Counted from the first letter of the stretch, positions 37,387-49,160 are shown. The stretch is DNA of 64,000 bases from Tetraselmis striata (GCA_006384855.1 VCJN01002662.1:1-64000); one strand, 5' to 3'. The notes: a model not told the origin generated them from the sequence alone. A program made the numbers and translations.

Positions 37387-37504
37387 CCCCCCCTGACTCC
37401 GTTTTCCCTCCACGCTTTCGCTAAACTATTCCTGCCAATTTCGGCTCTTGACCGTGTAAAACAGCATGCGCGACCTTTTGGGTAAAACCAAACTCAACTT
37501 GAAA

Positions 37505-37805
37505 CGCTATAGCCAGTACGAGTAGCGAGTTGCCAGTAGCGAGCACCAGTAGCGAGTACTGACCCTGCGCGCTGCGCGCTCATAGCCTTCCAACCGTGAG
37601 ATCGTAATCGGACGGCTGTGTAATTAAGGACCGTGGCCGGCCGGTGGGTGGGTGGGTGGGTGGATGGATTATAGTACTTAGTACTACATGCCAGTAGATG
37701 AGCGCTTTAGTCATGCACCTACATGCCCGATCCGCTGCACTATACGGGTACCCGTACGGCGATAAAGCTCACCGCCGAAAAACCGACGCTTCGCTGGATT
37801 ATCAT
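37505..37805 (+). repeat. Dispersed repeat R, copy 1
   Basis: Begins with GAGTAGCGAGT microsatellite, then CATAGCCTTCCAACCGTGAG, a GGGT tract, and ends CACCGCCGAAAAACCGACGC. It matches 44190-44510 (same orientation) and 40590-40840 (inverted). It is probably the terminus of a transposon whose body is lost or lies to the left. Confidence 0.8.
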
Positions 37806-38424
37806 TGTTATTATTAGTTATATTATGATCATCATTACTATTGGTTCTGTTTGTGGTGCGCATTTGTAGTTAAAGCCTTGATGTAAAACATGTCCTTCGA
37901 ATGTATAATATTCGTCACAATGCTGCTATCAGTACTCGTACACTCCTACTGGAAAATACGTAGTAGCGTATAGTACTATAGTCGCGGGTAGTCTACTAGC
38001 GCGTATCAGCATCAAAACCATCCGGGCCGCTGGCCCGCGGCCCGCGGCCGCGGGCGGGCACTAAGGGAACCTTAGGGACACGAGCATAGAAGCATTTAGC
38101 GCTACGAGTATTGAGCCGGATACTGAACCGCGCGGTGCGAGCTAATGTACACCGTTCCTCTCTACCCCTGCGCCCCTCGCGGGGCGCGTATAACCTAACG
38201 TCCCACCAGCACAGCTATAGCTTATGCGCTCAGCCACGTGGTGCAACGATATCGCGATGCAATGATATATCGTTTCAGATATTCAAATACCAAACAGTGA
38301 TATTTCGCGTAGTCGCCGGGCGCGAGCTAGGAGTTCAAATTCAAAGACCAGCATATATGGATCGCGCTTGCGCTGATATTTGATTATTTTGAACGGCCGC
38401 CCTCTGCCCTCGGCTGCCCTCTTG

Positions 38425-38448
38425 TAGGGTTTAGGGTTTTTAGGGTTT
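38425..38448. repeat. Short interstitial telomere-type repeat
   Basis: Three adjacent TAGGGTTT-type units (TTTAGGG with variable T number), the plant/algal telomere sequence. They could be a telo-box promoter element or a relic of break repair. Confidence 0.5.
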
Positions 38449-38519
38449 TACCACCGACTACGGCAGGCACCAAGGAGTCGCATCAAGGACGCATCATACG
38501 ATATAGGCGCATAACAAAT

Positions 38520-39130
38520 ATGCCAAAGGGGTCAAATGGTGTGCAGAAGATGTTAATGGCGAATCTTGTGTCACGCACACCCTCGGCGAGCGTCATCACC
38601 CGGCGACATGTTGCGCCACAGTCGCGAGGAGAGCCAAGCGAGGCTCCCCTGCCTGACGAGCCCCAAGAACCGCCCTCGCCTGGCGAACAGCATGAGGCTC
38701 ACGCCCCGAAGCCCTTATGGAATCTGATGCTGCCTCATGACCGGCGGCTTTTGCGAGTCTCTCCCACGGCCGCGAGGCCCACTACGTTGTGCCAGCACAC
38801 AAGACATCACACACAAATCACCATAGCTACCAAGACTTTGTCATTGGGGGTTTCAAATTCGTGAAGTGCTCTGACAATGCGGACGGTATTATGCTCGGTT
38901 GGTGCGACTCCGCCAGGGGGTGTGACAAATCTCCGTACATACCGGAGAGACTACTTCCCGGACGCGGACCGGTGTGGTTGCAAAGTGCCGGAGGTCAAGG
39001 GGACAGGGGCGGTCGTATTTCATCACCCACGATCATTCATACAAGTATGTCGTTGTTATCATCAACACCGCCGGGCAACATGTATGTCCCAACCACATTG
39101 TCGTGTAAGTCGCGCTATACCGTATCAACG
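38520..39130 (+). pseudogene. Unrecognised broken coding stretch
   Basis: ORF 38520-38864 starts MPKGSNGVQKMLM and is Pro/Glu-rich. The adjacent frames 38789 onward and 38877-39134 look co-linear (GGFKFVKCSDNADG, then RTYRRDYFPDADRCGC, then HDHSYKYVVVIINTAG, then GTAAGT). The Cys/His spacing is loosely like a FLYWCH or WRKY-type zinc finger found on MULE proteins, but the frames do not join. Probably a transposon remnant. Confidence 0.3.
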
Positions 39131-39569
39131 ATAAATCGTTACAACTGCGGTAGCTTTTCATCACCCACACTCGATAATATGAGCATATGTCACCAACCCG
39201 CACAACATTATTACTGTAAGTACTCGTGGCAGTACTTAGTGAAACAGAGCTCATCTTACTCGTAGCGTTTGGAAAATTGAGTTGGTTGCAGAATGTAATC
39301 TCTTTCAACTTGCTGGTGGCATTGGATATTTATCCTATAGCGGTCCGACTCGGCACCGCGGACAGGCAGCTAGTATCTTGATGATTTAGGAGTAGTAGCG
39401 CGTTCTGTATGTTACATGGAATATTACTGGCGTCTGGTTCTGGCCGTACCAGTAAATAATACGCGTGCTGAAATATAAGTACAGCAGTACATGCGCGTGT
39501 ACAAATACTTGGCCATAATCTCGGCGTCACAGGTTTATGGTGGTATTAGGGTAGTCGCTAGGCGCAACC

Positions 39570-40010
39570 CTAACAATTACTCAGCACGCTATATCGGGTC
39601 AATGTGAAATCGTTACAGTCAAGTCGTGAACGCCGGACGACATCATGTCCAGTCAGTATTAGTAACGCGATAACTTCCGGCTCCGGGCTATTGCCCTCGT
39701 CGACGTCGTCGCCGGAGACGGCTTGCGTGGGGGCCATGTTCTTGACCGCGTTGATGTTGTGATTGATGACGCCGCCCGCCTTCTTCTGCTGCTGCGCCAG
39801 CACGCCCACCAAGCAAGCCGTGGAGCTGTGGCAACGCAGCGGTGCCCGCCCGCGGCAGCGACACGACCTTGTTGCGCTGAACAGTCGATACGATCGGCTT
39901 ACCACCGAACGTAGGGACTGGGCGGTGGTCCGACTCAGCAACTGCGAAAGTCAACAGGCGTGTTCACTGCTTGTTGCGGCGGCGGTGGCTGTGTATTCGA
40001 ACAAGTGGGA
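39570..40010 (-). other. Unrecognised open frames
   Basis: Two overlapping minus-strand frames (39941-39570 and 39954-39688) are long for the region. One ends with an acidic tail GDDVDEGNSPEPE. No domain is recognised. They may be a transposon gene remnant. Confidence 0.25.
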
Positions 40011-40589
40011 AAACAAACGCGACTCACCTGCGGCTTCCCATTGCGGCGTCATTTCGCAGACATCGAGCTAGCCTAAGGAATCTGAGTGTCGCGCGGCCAG
40101 CATTCGTCAAAGACAGTTGACATCACATCACTGCCTTGTCCTCAGTTGCAGGAGCAACATCAAAAAGTAACGCAGCACGGGCCGGTCAACGCCTGCTGTG
40201 AATTCTAATCATCTACGCAGTCAAGTCACCCACCCGCCGACTCACTGTACCTTTCAGGGTGGACTCCAGCCCCTGGCTCGTGGGAGTATGGCATGGACCG
40301 TTGACGGAGGCGTTCTGAACTCCATTGCCCATGTCAGATCCCGTGGGGGGGGGGGGGGGGCTATGGTACTGGGTTCAAGATCTTGGCACGCGTCGCGTCG
40401 GGTACAAACGATGTAAAGTACAACGAGACAACACCCTCATCGGACACTTGACAACCATGATGGAGGGTGCTAGGGGACGAGAAGCTACGGTACTGTCTGG
40501 CGAGTGTGCATCAAGTAGGCGTAGCCGCTTTCTGACATAAAAAAGTCCGGCGCCGCGCCTGGACGACTCGGAGCGCGAGTCGTCTTAAT

Positions 40590-40890
40590 ATCATCCAGCG
40601 AAGCGTCAATTTTTCGGCGGTGAGCTTCATTGCCGTACGGGTACATAGGCGCAGCGGATCGGGCCTATAGGTGCATGACTAAAGCGCTTATCTACTGGAA
40701 TGTAATACTAAGTACTATAATCCACCCGCCCGCCCGCCCACCCACGGTCCTTAATTACACAGCCGTCCGATTACGATCTCACGGTTGGGAGGTACTATTA
40801 CTGGTACTCGCTACTCGCTGCTGGTAATGGAAAAAAAAGCTCTGGTACCGACTACTTCAAAGCGTTGGCAATGCGAACGCTCGCTGCGGG
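40590..40890 (-). repeat. Dispersed repeat R, copy 2 (left TIR)
   Basis: Inverted relative of copies 1 and 3, with CCCGCC/CCCACC tract at about 40725-40745. Confidence 0.75.
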
Positions 40891-41089
40891 TGTGAAATAC
40901 AAAAAGGGCAGTTCCCCAGAATTAGAAAATAAACACAGCAAGCCGCCTAAAAGCGGCCCGCATCCCGCAGAAGGCGGGATGGATGAGTGATGCGCACACG
41001 CAGCTGCTGGTACCCTGTACTGGTACTCGCTACTCGCTGCTTGTAAGGATATGTACCACACAAATCCCCATGTGGGCACCCAGTGCCTG

Positions 41090-41190
41090 GTGCGTTTTGC
41101 GCAGTATCCTTACAGTTGGTGCTTCTACGCACGCATCGGATCCGGGTTCGATCCCGCGGAGAAACATATAATATGATATGATATGATATC
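41090..41190 (+). repeat. Possible tRNA-derived SINE
   Basis: A B-box-like GGGTTCGATCCC lies at about 41144, preceded by a D-arm-like CAGTTGGT at about 41112 and followed by a simple (ATATG)n tail to 41190. The T arm would have a 6-base loop and the acceptor stem does not close, so it is not a tRNA gene. It sits inside the 40590-44510 transposon. Confidence 0.4.
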
Positions 41191-41719
41191 CCGCAATGTT
41201 GGACGACCCGGCCAATGCGGATCGCCACCGAATCCAAGCCGAAACGTTGCTGCACTCGTCGAAACGGGGTTCGCCTAACCGCGCTTAACACGGTACTTGT
41301 ACTGTATCCGTACTCAATTTTATTGTACGATTACTGTATTCCGTATCACCCGCGCCTAACCCTCGCCTATATCCGCTTACATTCAGCTTATCTCCACCTA
41401 TCCGGCGGTGGTCGCGAGTACCCGCGCCGAGCCATGACTGCCATGGCAGTACCCGTACGCTAACGGTACGTGATATGAATCGCTTGCGCGCACTTTTCGC
41501 CCCTCGAGTACCCGCTACACGGGCGCGCGAGGGCGCTCGGCGCTAGTCGGCCAGAAGCTGACGCGGCGCGAGTACCGGTACCGTACGGTGACGAAGTGTT
41601 GGCTGCGCCGCGCTGCTTGTAGTGATATAAGTCCGATGGAAGTGCCGCTCATCATTCCCATTTTCCCACTTGTTCACCGTGCGTAACCCGCGACTGGCTT
41701 CGAGCCAGTCCCCCGTGCG

Positions 41720-44160
41720 ATGCTTCGCGGCGGCCAGCGAGGAGCCAGTTCGAGGACCATCTTTCAACAAAGCAAGGATGCACATGGCAAGGTCGTTGGG
41801 GTGCAGTGCCGTGTGTGCAAGAAGACACTCGGCGGGACCAACCGCCACTTCAGAGAGCGCCATCTCAAATCTGCGGCGAACCCTGCCTGCTCGGCAGAGC
41901 AAGCCCACTTACTGGCAAGTGCCCGTCAGTGCTAACACGTAGGTCTGCGATGTATGGAGTGCACGCATGAATGCATAGCCCTCAACGTAACGGTCACCTC
42001 CCGCCCCTTTTCTCAGATGAAAAAAACAGTAGGCTCTTCGCCGTCGCAAGCGCTCGATGAGCCAGCAGCGTCGCTCGAACCGTCCGCCCATGCGTCTCCC
42101 CCCGCGACACCGACACCCCCTCGTCCGCGTCGAACCCGAACTCGCTTCGGGCAACCCAACGCAGCGTTTTTGACCAGAGGAATGACGTCGGCCGATGGGT
42201 TGGTGTTCGGTTCATGTCAAACCATAATGAGCTGGTCATCACTGCGACGCTCCCCAACGACAAGGTTAGGGTGCGGCATCACGACGGACGGTAATGCCCC
42301 ACTTGTGCCTCGCCCCAAGCTCTCTTGCTGGCCTATTGCTTCAACTCCCAACCACTTTAACCTTCGACCCACTAGTAGATGACATCGCCTTGTTATGTGC
42401 TTTCCCCGTGGCCGCGTTTCCATCACACGCGTGATGCAACTGTCAGCCGTTCGCGAACAAGTATTTTCTCGATGGTTTACCTTGGACGGTGGCAGCTCGG
42501 AGGAGCCGCCCTCCCCTATGGAAGTCGACAACGCTGCCGGCAACCGGAACGACCTCGGTAGCAACGGGGAGGAGGAACCGGTTCCGGGCGGTTCGGTTGT
42601 GGCCGCTAACGCGGGTGCGATGGGCGAGCCGGATCGTGCTGGTAGGCTACTGGACGACAATTTCTGGGAGGACAACGACCTGCAAGAAGGCGAACCGGCA
42701 GGGTTTCTATCAAGCTTGAACGGCAGCGACGATGATACGACGGATGAGGAGACAACAGAGGAGGAAGACGAGGAGCAGGAGGGAGGACAACGGCAACAGC
42801 CCGAGGCAGCGACGCAGGAAGGCGGTGCCGAAGAGGTAGGCCCCGTCTTCGGCGTAGTGCTCATCAGCATCCAACTGCCCGCTGAAACTGCTTGCACCCT
42901 ACCTGGCTTGCACCGCACTTTCCTGCCCACACTGACGACGTGTGTTTTGCCGGTATCATGTGGGCAATGGTACGAAGGACCCCGATGACGACCGCGAGCT
43001 ACCCGAGTGCTTCAGCCACGAGCTGATTGGCAAGCCCCCCAAGAACTCGAGCATCGGGGGTGTGCTTGTCGACCTTCTAGGCGTCAAAGCCGACTACGAG
43101 CTGCCCACCGATGCGTATGAAGAGATAATGTACATTCTAAACACCGCCCTAGGCAACGACAGGTTTCCGAAGACAGAGCTAGAGTCGCTGAAGGCGTTAG
43201 GCATCGACAATGACATATCTCGATTCGAGAGGCATTGGTGTCGGAGCCGCGGGCAGTATGTTTACCCGCCGCCCGCTGACATCGACATGATGTCTGACCC
43301 TGAGTACAGCTTTTCCACGCAGGAGGGCCGTTGGAGACTGCACGACAGCAGTGAGTATCCTTGCCCACCCTGCTCGTCGACTCCCCACCATTAGATCGCT
43401 CGCAATGCATGCTCTTATTATTGTCACATTTTCGGCTGACTAAATGTTGTGTTGTTGCGGCTGCATCTCGCAGCCGACGAGCCTGGCGTCGCCTCCTGCA
43501 TGGAGTGCGAAGCCCCGCGTTTCGTTCAGGTTCGGAAGAATAGGAAGATCATCCTGGAACCAGATGGCATCTACTTTGACTTCGGCATCATAGAGATCCT
43601 GTGGCGAATGCTGCGGCGCCCCGACTCCGCCGCCAACCAGCCGTACAGGCAGGACCTGTCCTGTAGACGCGTTCCTGAACTCTGACTTCGGGAGGCAGTT
43701 GAAGGAGGCAACTGACGGAGCCATAGCCGACGCGGCAAACATCATCATGGACGTTGGGATCGACGGGGTCCAGCTCACCAAGTTCAAGCATCACTCCGCG
43801 ACTGTGTATGTGTCACGGGTAGCCAATGTCCCGCGGTAAGGCTGTATATGCATGCGTGCATGTGGTGTTGATGCCCCTTGTTTTGATTGTATGGCTAACG
43901 TTTACTGAATACATATCCCCTCTGTTACCATGCCACTTCGCTGACATGCACTGTGCAGCTGGAGCGTCCAATTCTGAAATCATGATTGTGGTGCCTGGGC
44001 CGCATGAAGCGCCCAACACTGGGATTTTCTTGAAGGAGACCTTCGCTGCGATGAAGCAATCAAAGGAGGAACCCCTTCCGTTTGGCTGGCGCTATGTATC
44101 ACTGGCCTACAGTTCCATGAATTGCGTTGCCAGCGCTTTGAAGTACCAGCAGCGAGCGTT
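41720..44160 (+). pseudogene. Transposase, BED-like finger plus Tnp2-like region, broken
   Basis: Exon-like pieces in order: CRVCKKTLGG...RHFRERHLK (41800-41875), a BED-type zinc-finger pattern; MKKTVGSSPSQALDEP (42018 on, after a TTTTCTCAG acceptor), Pro-rich; an acidic low-complexity stretch (42395-42835); then 42957-43350 (YHVGNG...ELPECFSHELIGKPPKN...HWCRSRGQYVYPPP) with donor GTGAGT at 43353; then 43474-43685 (CMECEAPRF...DGIYFDFG); then FGRQLKEATDGAIAD...VGIDGVQLTKF and VVPGPHEAPNTGIF to 44080. The CxxC plus VPGPHEP order resembles Tnp2-like transposases of the CACTA/Plavaka group. At least two frameshifts are needed, and the catalytic domain is missing. Confidence 0.5.
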
Positions 44161-44510
44161 TGCATTGCTAGCGCTTTGAAGTACCAGTTTTTTTTCCATT
44201 ACCGGCAGCGAGTAGCGAGTACCAGTACCAATACCAGCAATACCAGCAGCGAGTAGCGAGTACCACTACTCATAGCCTCCCAACCGTGAGATCTAATCGG
44301 ACGGCTGTGTAATTAAGGACCGTGGGTGGGCGGGCGGGTGAGCGGGCGGTGGGTGGGTGGATTATAGTACTTAGTAGTACATGCCAGTAGATAAGCGCTT
44401 CACTCATGTACCTATGGGCCCGATCCGCTGCACTATACGGGGTAATAATGCTCATGTACCCGTACGGTAATAATGCTCACCGCCGAAAAATCGACGCTTT
44501 GCTAGATGAC
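44110..44510 (+). repeat. Dispersed repeat R, copy 3 (right TIR)
   Basis: Same-orientation relative of 37505-37805. Contains internal short duplications (GCGCTTTGAAGTACCAG twice; GGTAATAATGCTCA twice). Confidence 0.75.
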
Positions 44511-46325
44511 ATGAATTAAGATTCTGACTAAATGGGGGGTAGAGGGGTGGCATGGGGCCGGGGGGGAGGGGGGGGGGGGGAGGGGAGGGGCACTTGATGT
44601 TATGGGGGCCGAGCCACATTTCATATATGCGCTTCCATGCCGGCTCAAGCTCCAATGTGCCAGCTAGTTCCTTGATAGTACTTATTTAGCGCCTCTGCGC
44701 AAGACGCCCGGCCTGTTGGCGGGGGCGGCTGAGGCGCCTTGCTGCACGGCGGCTGAGGTCCCGGTACTGAAGTCATACCTCGCAAGAGCGTCTCCTTCGC
44801 CGTCGTTGTTGCTGCGGCTGTCGTCAGAGGGGTTGCCTTCCACAACCCCCGCGACAATGTCTTTGGCGTCGCTATCGGCGTCGAGAAGTTCGCGTAGCTC
44901 ATGTCCGGTGCACATATGCGCGCAAGCATCTAAAGGAATGCGCGTGAAGTAAGGATGAAGCACAGCAAATCATCGTTTACACGTAGCCGGTGCGATACCC
45001 TCACTCCTTAGCCATTAACTAAGCACTCCTCCGAAGGCACCGTCGGTGGGTGCGCAAGGGGCGCACCGCCGGTAGGGCGTCAATGGCGCCTTGAGGCAAC
45101 TTTCGAGTGAAATCGCCCAGCTGCTCTGTCGTCGGGTATAGCGGTTGTATCTTCGACTCAGTTAGCTCTTCCGAGTCGCCGTTGTCGTAAATCACCTTCA
45201 TCACCAACTCCCTATCAATCGGGTCTGCGTCCTCGTTATCCCATCTCTAGCCGACGACATGAGTGTTGGATGATACACACAAGTGGCTATCACATGTCGG
45301 CGGTGGGGCTGTGGCAGGTGTAACGGGACGTCAAGGAGCAAGGGCAACATGGCGGGGGGGGGGGGGGGGGGGGGGGAGATTAACTGGCCGAGAAAGCTCC
45401 CCCGCGCCCCGAACGTCTTGGTTGTGACAGCGCCCACGTGAAGTTCGGCATTCATCTCCTGCGTTGCCATGCTTGCTGCCATGCCACCATCACACGACAC
45501 CGAACGCCCCTTCCCGCCGCTGGGTGCGGGGCTCGCTGATTCGTTTCGGGGAGACGAGAGCGGCGGAGAGGCGGCGGGGGCGATGGCGGCGGCGACGGTA
45601 TCGATGCACCCGGCTTGCCCCCCGTTTCGGTCTTACCGGGTACGGACGGAGCAAAGGGGTGACGGCCGTACAGTGCGGCAGCTACCGCATGGCGCCATCA
45701 CAACCGGCTGCGACATGCGCGGCGGTGGACGGGGGCGGCTTGGCGCACGCCCATCTGTGCGTGTCGTAGAACATAGTCTTCGTGAAGCAGGCGCCACACG
45801 CGCTGCATCGCATTTTCTTGGTCACCTCTATCTACCCAAGTCCCCTCGGAAGACGTCCAACCCTCCTTGCACTCAGGAATACGGCGCTTGGAGTTGCGAC
45901 GCCCCATGGCAAACCACTACTCAGCGCAGGCAGCTCGCAGCGGCGGGGGTTGGTAGGGGCTAGTCACTGGCGCTCCGACGATGGTGCGATGCATGGTAGT
46001 AAAGTGGCCGTTGCGAATCGTCACGGAGCTTATTGTGAGAGGTTAAAGTACAGCGTGGCGGAAGTCCCAAAGATTACGGGTAACCACGCGAGGCGCGATG
46101 TGGGCCCAATGTACTATGGGGACGGCACGACATGGTATTGGTATAAATTACGGAAGGCGGGCCCGCCGGGACTTCATTGCGACTACCGAGCAGAAAAGTG
46201 GCGATTACACAGTATATACTGCGATTACAAGCCCATTCCGTGGGAAAAACGCGATTACGGGCCATGACATTGTAAAGAATCGGGCCATTACAATGTAATT
46301 ACAAGACAGTATGGGAGGCTAGTGA
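44511..46325 (-). mobile_element. Zinc-finger/Tudor-like transposon segment, copy 1
   Basis: Matches 58035-59845 in inverted orientation over about 1.8 kb, including introns and flanking non-coding sequence (inner end CTAGCCTCCCA, outer end CCCCCCATTTA). The outer end abuts the 40590-44510 transposon, which probably inserted here. Confidence 0.7.
44600..45910 (-). pseudogene. Zinc-finger and Tudor/PWWP-like transposon protein, copy 1
   Basis: Minus-strand exon-like pieces: a finger MRCSACGACFTKTMFYDTH...C (about 45825-45750) after a TAG acceptor; MNAELHVGAVTTKTFGARGSFLGQ (45460-45400); then, after an intron with a long C run, VMKVIYDNGDSEELTESKIQ (45207-45145). The F..RG.F.G...VIYDDGDSE pattern is a Tudor/chromo-like reader fold common in algal transposon proteins. 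The last piece ends YEMWLGPHNIK at about 44590. Assignment by pattern only. Confidence 0.45.
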
Positions 46326-46859
46326 GTGCAATGCATGAGTAGATCGGCGCGGAGCTTGCTGTCATCTGGCTCGGCCTCCGAAGCGACATAGATTCTCTCA
46401 CCCTTAGCTTGGCGAGCTTGGCGAGCTCAGGAGCTTGACGAGCTTAGCTTTGCTCTTAGCTTGGTGAGCACAGAGCTGAGAACGGACCATGACATCGACA
46501 TGCTAGCAAACAACCCCGGCGGAAGGCTCATAGTAGTAGTTGCCAAACGCGGAAGCGACAAGGTTCGCGAGGCCCTTCCTGTAGTTCGCTCCGGTACCAT
46601 ACTAAATCTGAAAGCGATCGTTCGGGCGGATACATACCACAGATGTCGCGATGTTCTTGAGGACATATCAAACAACCTCCTCCGAGTCGTGCATGCTCTT
46701 TATAATGCGTTGACAATCTCCTCCCCTATGTCGCTATCAACCATTATGTGAGTCGCGATGTCGGCGCGCTTGTGGCCAATGCTCATGGAGACAATGTCCT
46801 CAGACCGCCCATTGCGGAAGCAACACTCTGAAAAGTCATTAACTTAGTTCTCGATCTCA

Positions 46860-47970
46860 AGAGGTAGTCGTTCCCATCCAGCTGGCTCAGCCACCGCTTA
46901 GGGTCACAAACTCGGCAACTTATCGCCAGCTGCTCGACTGGATGCTTCTTGAAAGGGAGACGCGCGATATCTTTTAGAGACCGTCGACATCCTCGATTTC
47001 ATATTCGTAATGTCCTCCTCATTCAATTTCAAGCGCTTCGGCGGAGACCGCTTCATGGAGCTGCTCGTCAACTAGGCTCATAACGAACTCGAGGTCCATG
47101 CCAATACTTTGCCATCGCGGTGACCGGAACATGAACCGGCCATCGGTCTTGCCCAAGTAAGCTAATATGTTCGGATAAATACCGTAGAGCACTTTGGCTT
47201 ACTAGCAAGCGGTGTCCTCCCTTCAGTCTAGCGTCGATGATGGGCTTAGTGTTCTCGTTGCGCCCCTCGGCAATCGAAGCTAGCTCGAGTTGCGAGTCGG
47301 TGTAGCCCTCTTCGACCGGCCGGGCCCAACTCTCGTCCTCCTTATTTACTGCGGTCTAGCGTTTCGATAGCGCTTTTTAGTTGCGTTGTTTCGCGCATGC
47401 AGTGCTCCCCCCGCTCCTCAATGTCGACAATATGTTCGTTGGAGGCCTTGACGAGGACGCCATCGTGGATGAGCGAAGCCACATTGACTCTGTTTAGTGC
47501 GAAGAGGCTGGTGCAATCGCCGCAAGTATGTACCTCGGCTCCAAATCTTGCAGCTACGGGCGAAAGCTGTGTTCTGCCACGACTCCTTTTGCTTATTGCT
47601 TTATTTTGCATCCTTGACGAAGATCTTGTTCTCCGGACGGACCTCAAACTCCGCTTTCAAAGGCACAATCGCATAGTACACATCACGTCATATTTCCGGC
47701 ACCTGGACACCCTCAAGGATATTGTTATTCGCCTTCCAACTGTCGATGTATGGGGCCTCCGAGAATAGGCATGATAAAAAGTTGCTTCATGATCCAGCAT
47801 TTAATTCCAGCCGCTTTAAGAACGGCCTCCAAGTGCCGCTCTCGGCTTGATATGTACTCGCGAATCGCGAGCGCGTATGGGTACTTCCTTGATAAAAGTT
47901 GGAAATGCGCGCTCCACATATCAATCTCCACGTACTGCTTGTCGATAAAAATGCGACGCATGCTCCCCAT
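46860..47970 (-). pseudogene. Virus-type DNA polymerase (family A-like, TV-Pol type), C-terminal part, broken
   Basis: Frame 47970-47725 contains YVEIDMWSAH followed by REYISSRERHL and a Lys-containing helix ending GG. This order matches motifs A and B of the family A-like polymerases of virophages and polinton-like viruses. Frame 47647-47342 contains SLIHDGVLV, the motif C position, and its reading continues after a frame change through 47342-47190 (ENTKPIIDARLKGGHRL). Further shifts occur at about 47185 and 47000. The stretch is visibly poorer in G+C than its neighbours. Its upstream part is at 53288-53838, cut off by the element at 47971-53277. Identification by motif order, not by alignment. 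Confidence 0.5.
47961..47970. repeat. Target-site duplication, left
   Basis: TGCTCCCCAT, identical to 53278-53287. Confidence 0.6.
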
Positions 47971-48279
47971 GGAAAAAGGGCGATTATTGAGTCAAAATGG
48001 GCACATTTCTGGACTCAAAATTGCACCCCCCTTAACTCAATATTGTACCGTCCCTTTTGGGGGGTGCAAATTTGAGTTACGCCTAACACGGTACGAATGT
48101 ACTGTGAAACTGGGCTTTGACACATTCCTTTTCTTGCCAACATTGTACGAGGTAGTATTCAGTGAAATGAACCTACACTATGTACTACACGCCTGTCCAC
48201 CGCCCTTTGACGAGATGCGTCGCTACCCTTCCATGCTTACCGTTTTTTCTGGCCTCGAATGCTAGGCCGCCACTGTGCT

Positions 48280-49160
48280 TCCCACTCATATACCCCTCGC
48301 AAGCTCCCTCGCGCTTGTATTCTTTGAGGCATGTTAACACTTATCGGTGCACAAAAGCATGGCAGACCGTCCTGGCAGAGCAAAACGCACATCTGCCCGC
48401 TTGCAGAGTCCTGTGCGTGGCGGGGACATCTGCGGCTGCAGTCGGCTTTGACCCAACGAGCAGGGCTCTCGATACACTACTAGTGACCCCCATGGCGCAA
48501 GATTCTCCGTAGATGCACTTGCGTTCCGGCAGGAGGGCGTCTCAGGCGCCAATACCCACAAATCAGCCCATGAGGCCCCGTGCAGCCGGGCGGTGGGCAA
48601 CATGGAAGCGGACCACTATGGCCCGGGGCCGGAGATTCGCAGCCTTCGCCTCACCGCGAGCCTCAGCCTGATACCCCCCAAGCCTGAAGGTGTGCCATCT
48701 TTGGACCCTCTCCCAGGAGCGACTCCAACGGTACGCGGACTCGAATCTTCGCTCGCATCTCTCATCAGGGCGCCGTGGGCTGCGTTAAGCGCACCTCGCC
48801 GTCGCGCATCTCGACATGAGTGGTGACACCTGCCCCGTTTCCCACCCGTTTCATGTTTTCGTCCTTGTCTGCCAACGACCTCAAACACCTCATGCACGAT
48901 CCGCAATACCCGATGACCTCAGACTCCAGGGGAGGGGCAGGGACGAGAGCACGGTGAACATGCGGGCCTTATTGGCCTCTGAAGACCACCGGCTTGTGTA
49001 CAACGAGCTGCGGGGGATTTGCAACGAGTATGTCCAAGAAGCTCACCGGCAGATGCGAATCTCGTCCCGTGGTAACCGGCCCGGCAAAAGCCCTCGTCAT
49101 GGCAGACCCGGACTGCGGCTCGGGTCCTGCCAATGTCGACGGCGTGGCGGGGGGGGGGGG
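48280..49160 (+). pseudogene. Unrecognised transposon-internal coding remnants
   Basis: Plus-strand frames 48180-48512 (end VLCVAGTSAAAVGFDPTSRALDTLL) and about 48512-48826 (FRQEGVSGANTHKSAHEAP...SLASLIRAPW) look co-linear after one shift. A third, 48816-49140, contains ALLASEDHRLVYNELRGICNEYVQEAH. The composition looks coding, but no family is recognised. A G run at about 49149-49167 ends the reading. Confidence 0.3.

Larger units (their letters stand above)
34300..37505 (+). mobile_element. Tyrosine-recombinase element with split direct repeats (DIRS/PAT-like), no RT
   Basis: Order: repeat A1 (34300-34480), gag-like ORF, tyrosine recombinase, short repeat B1 (about 37178-37199), repeat A2 (37205-37386), short repeat B2 (about 37485-37505). 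The A1-B1-A2-B2 layout is the split-direct-repeat plan of PAT/Ngaro-type DIRS retrotransposons. The reverse transcriptase and RNase H expected between gag and recombinase, or overlapping the recombinase, are absent. The element sits inside a GAGTAGC microsatellite that continues on both sides. Confidence 0.7.
40590..44510 (+). mobile_element. DNA transposon with ~300-base terminal inverted repeats
   Basis: Left arm 40590-40890 and right arm 44110-44510 are inverted copies. The outermost motif is CAGCGAAGCGTC(A/G)ATTTTTCGGCGG. Inside lie the CCACCC/GGGTGG tract, the CCGTCCGATTACGATCTCACGG block and a GAGTAGC microsatellite. The internal ends also match (GGTAATGGAAAAAAAA, then TTCAAAGCGTTGGCAATGC). 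The body encodes BED-like and Tnp2-like segments in plus orientation. Confidence 0.7.

Noticed and set aside
41090..41170. tRNA gene
   Set aside because: T loop has the wrong size and the acceptor stem does not close; only SINE-like features remain.
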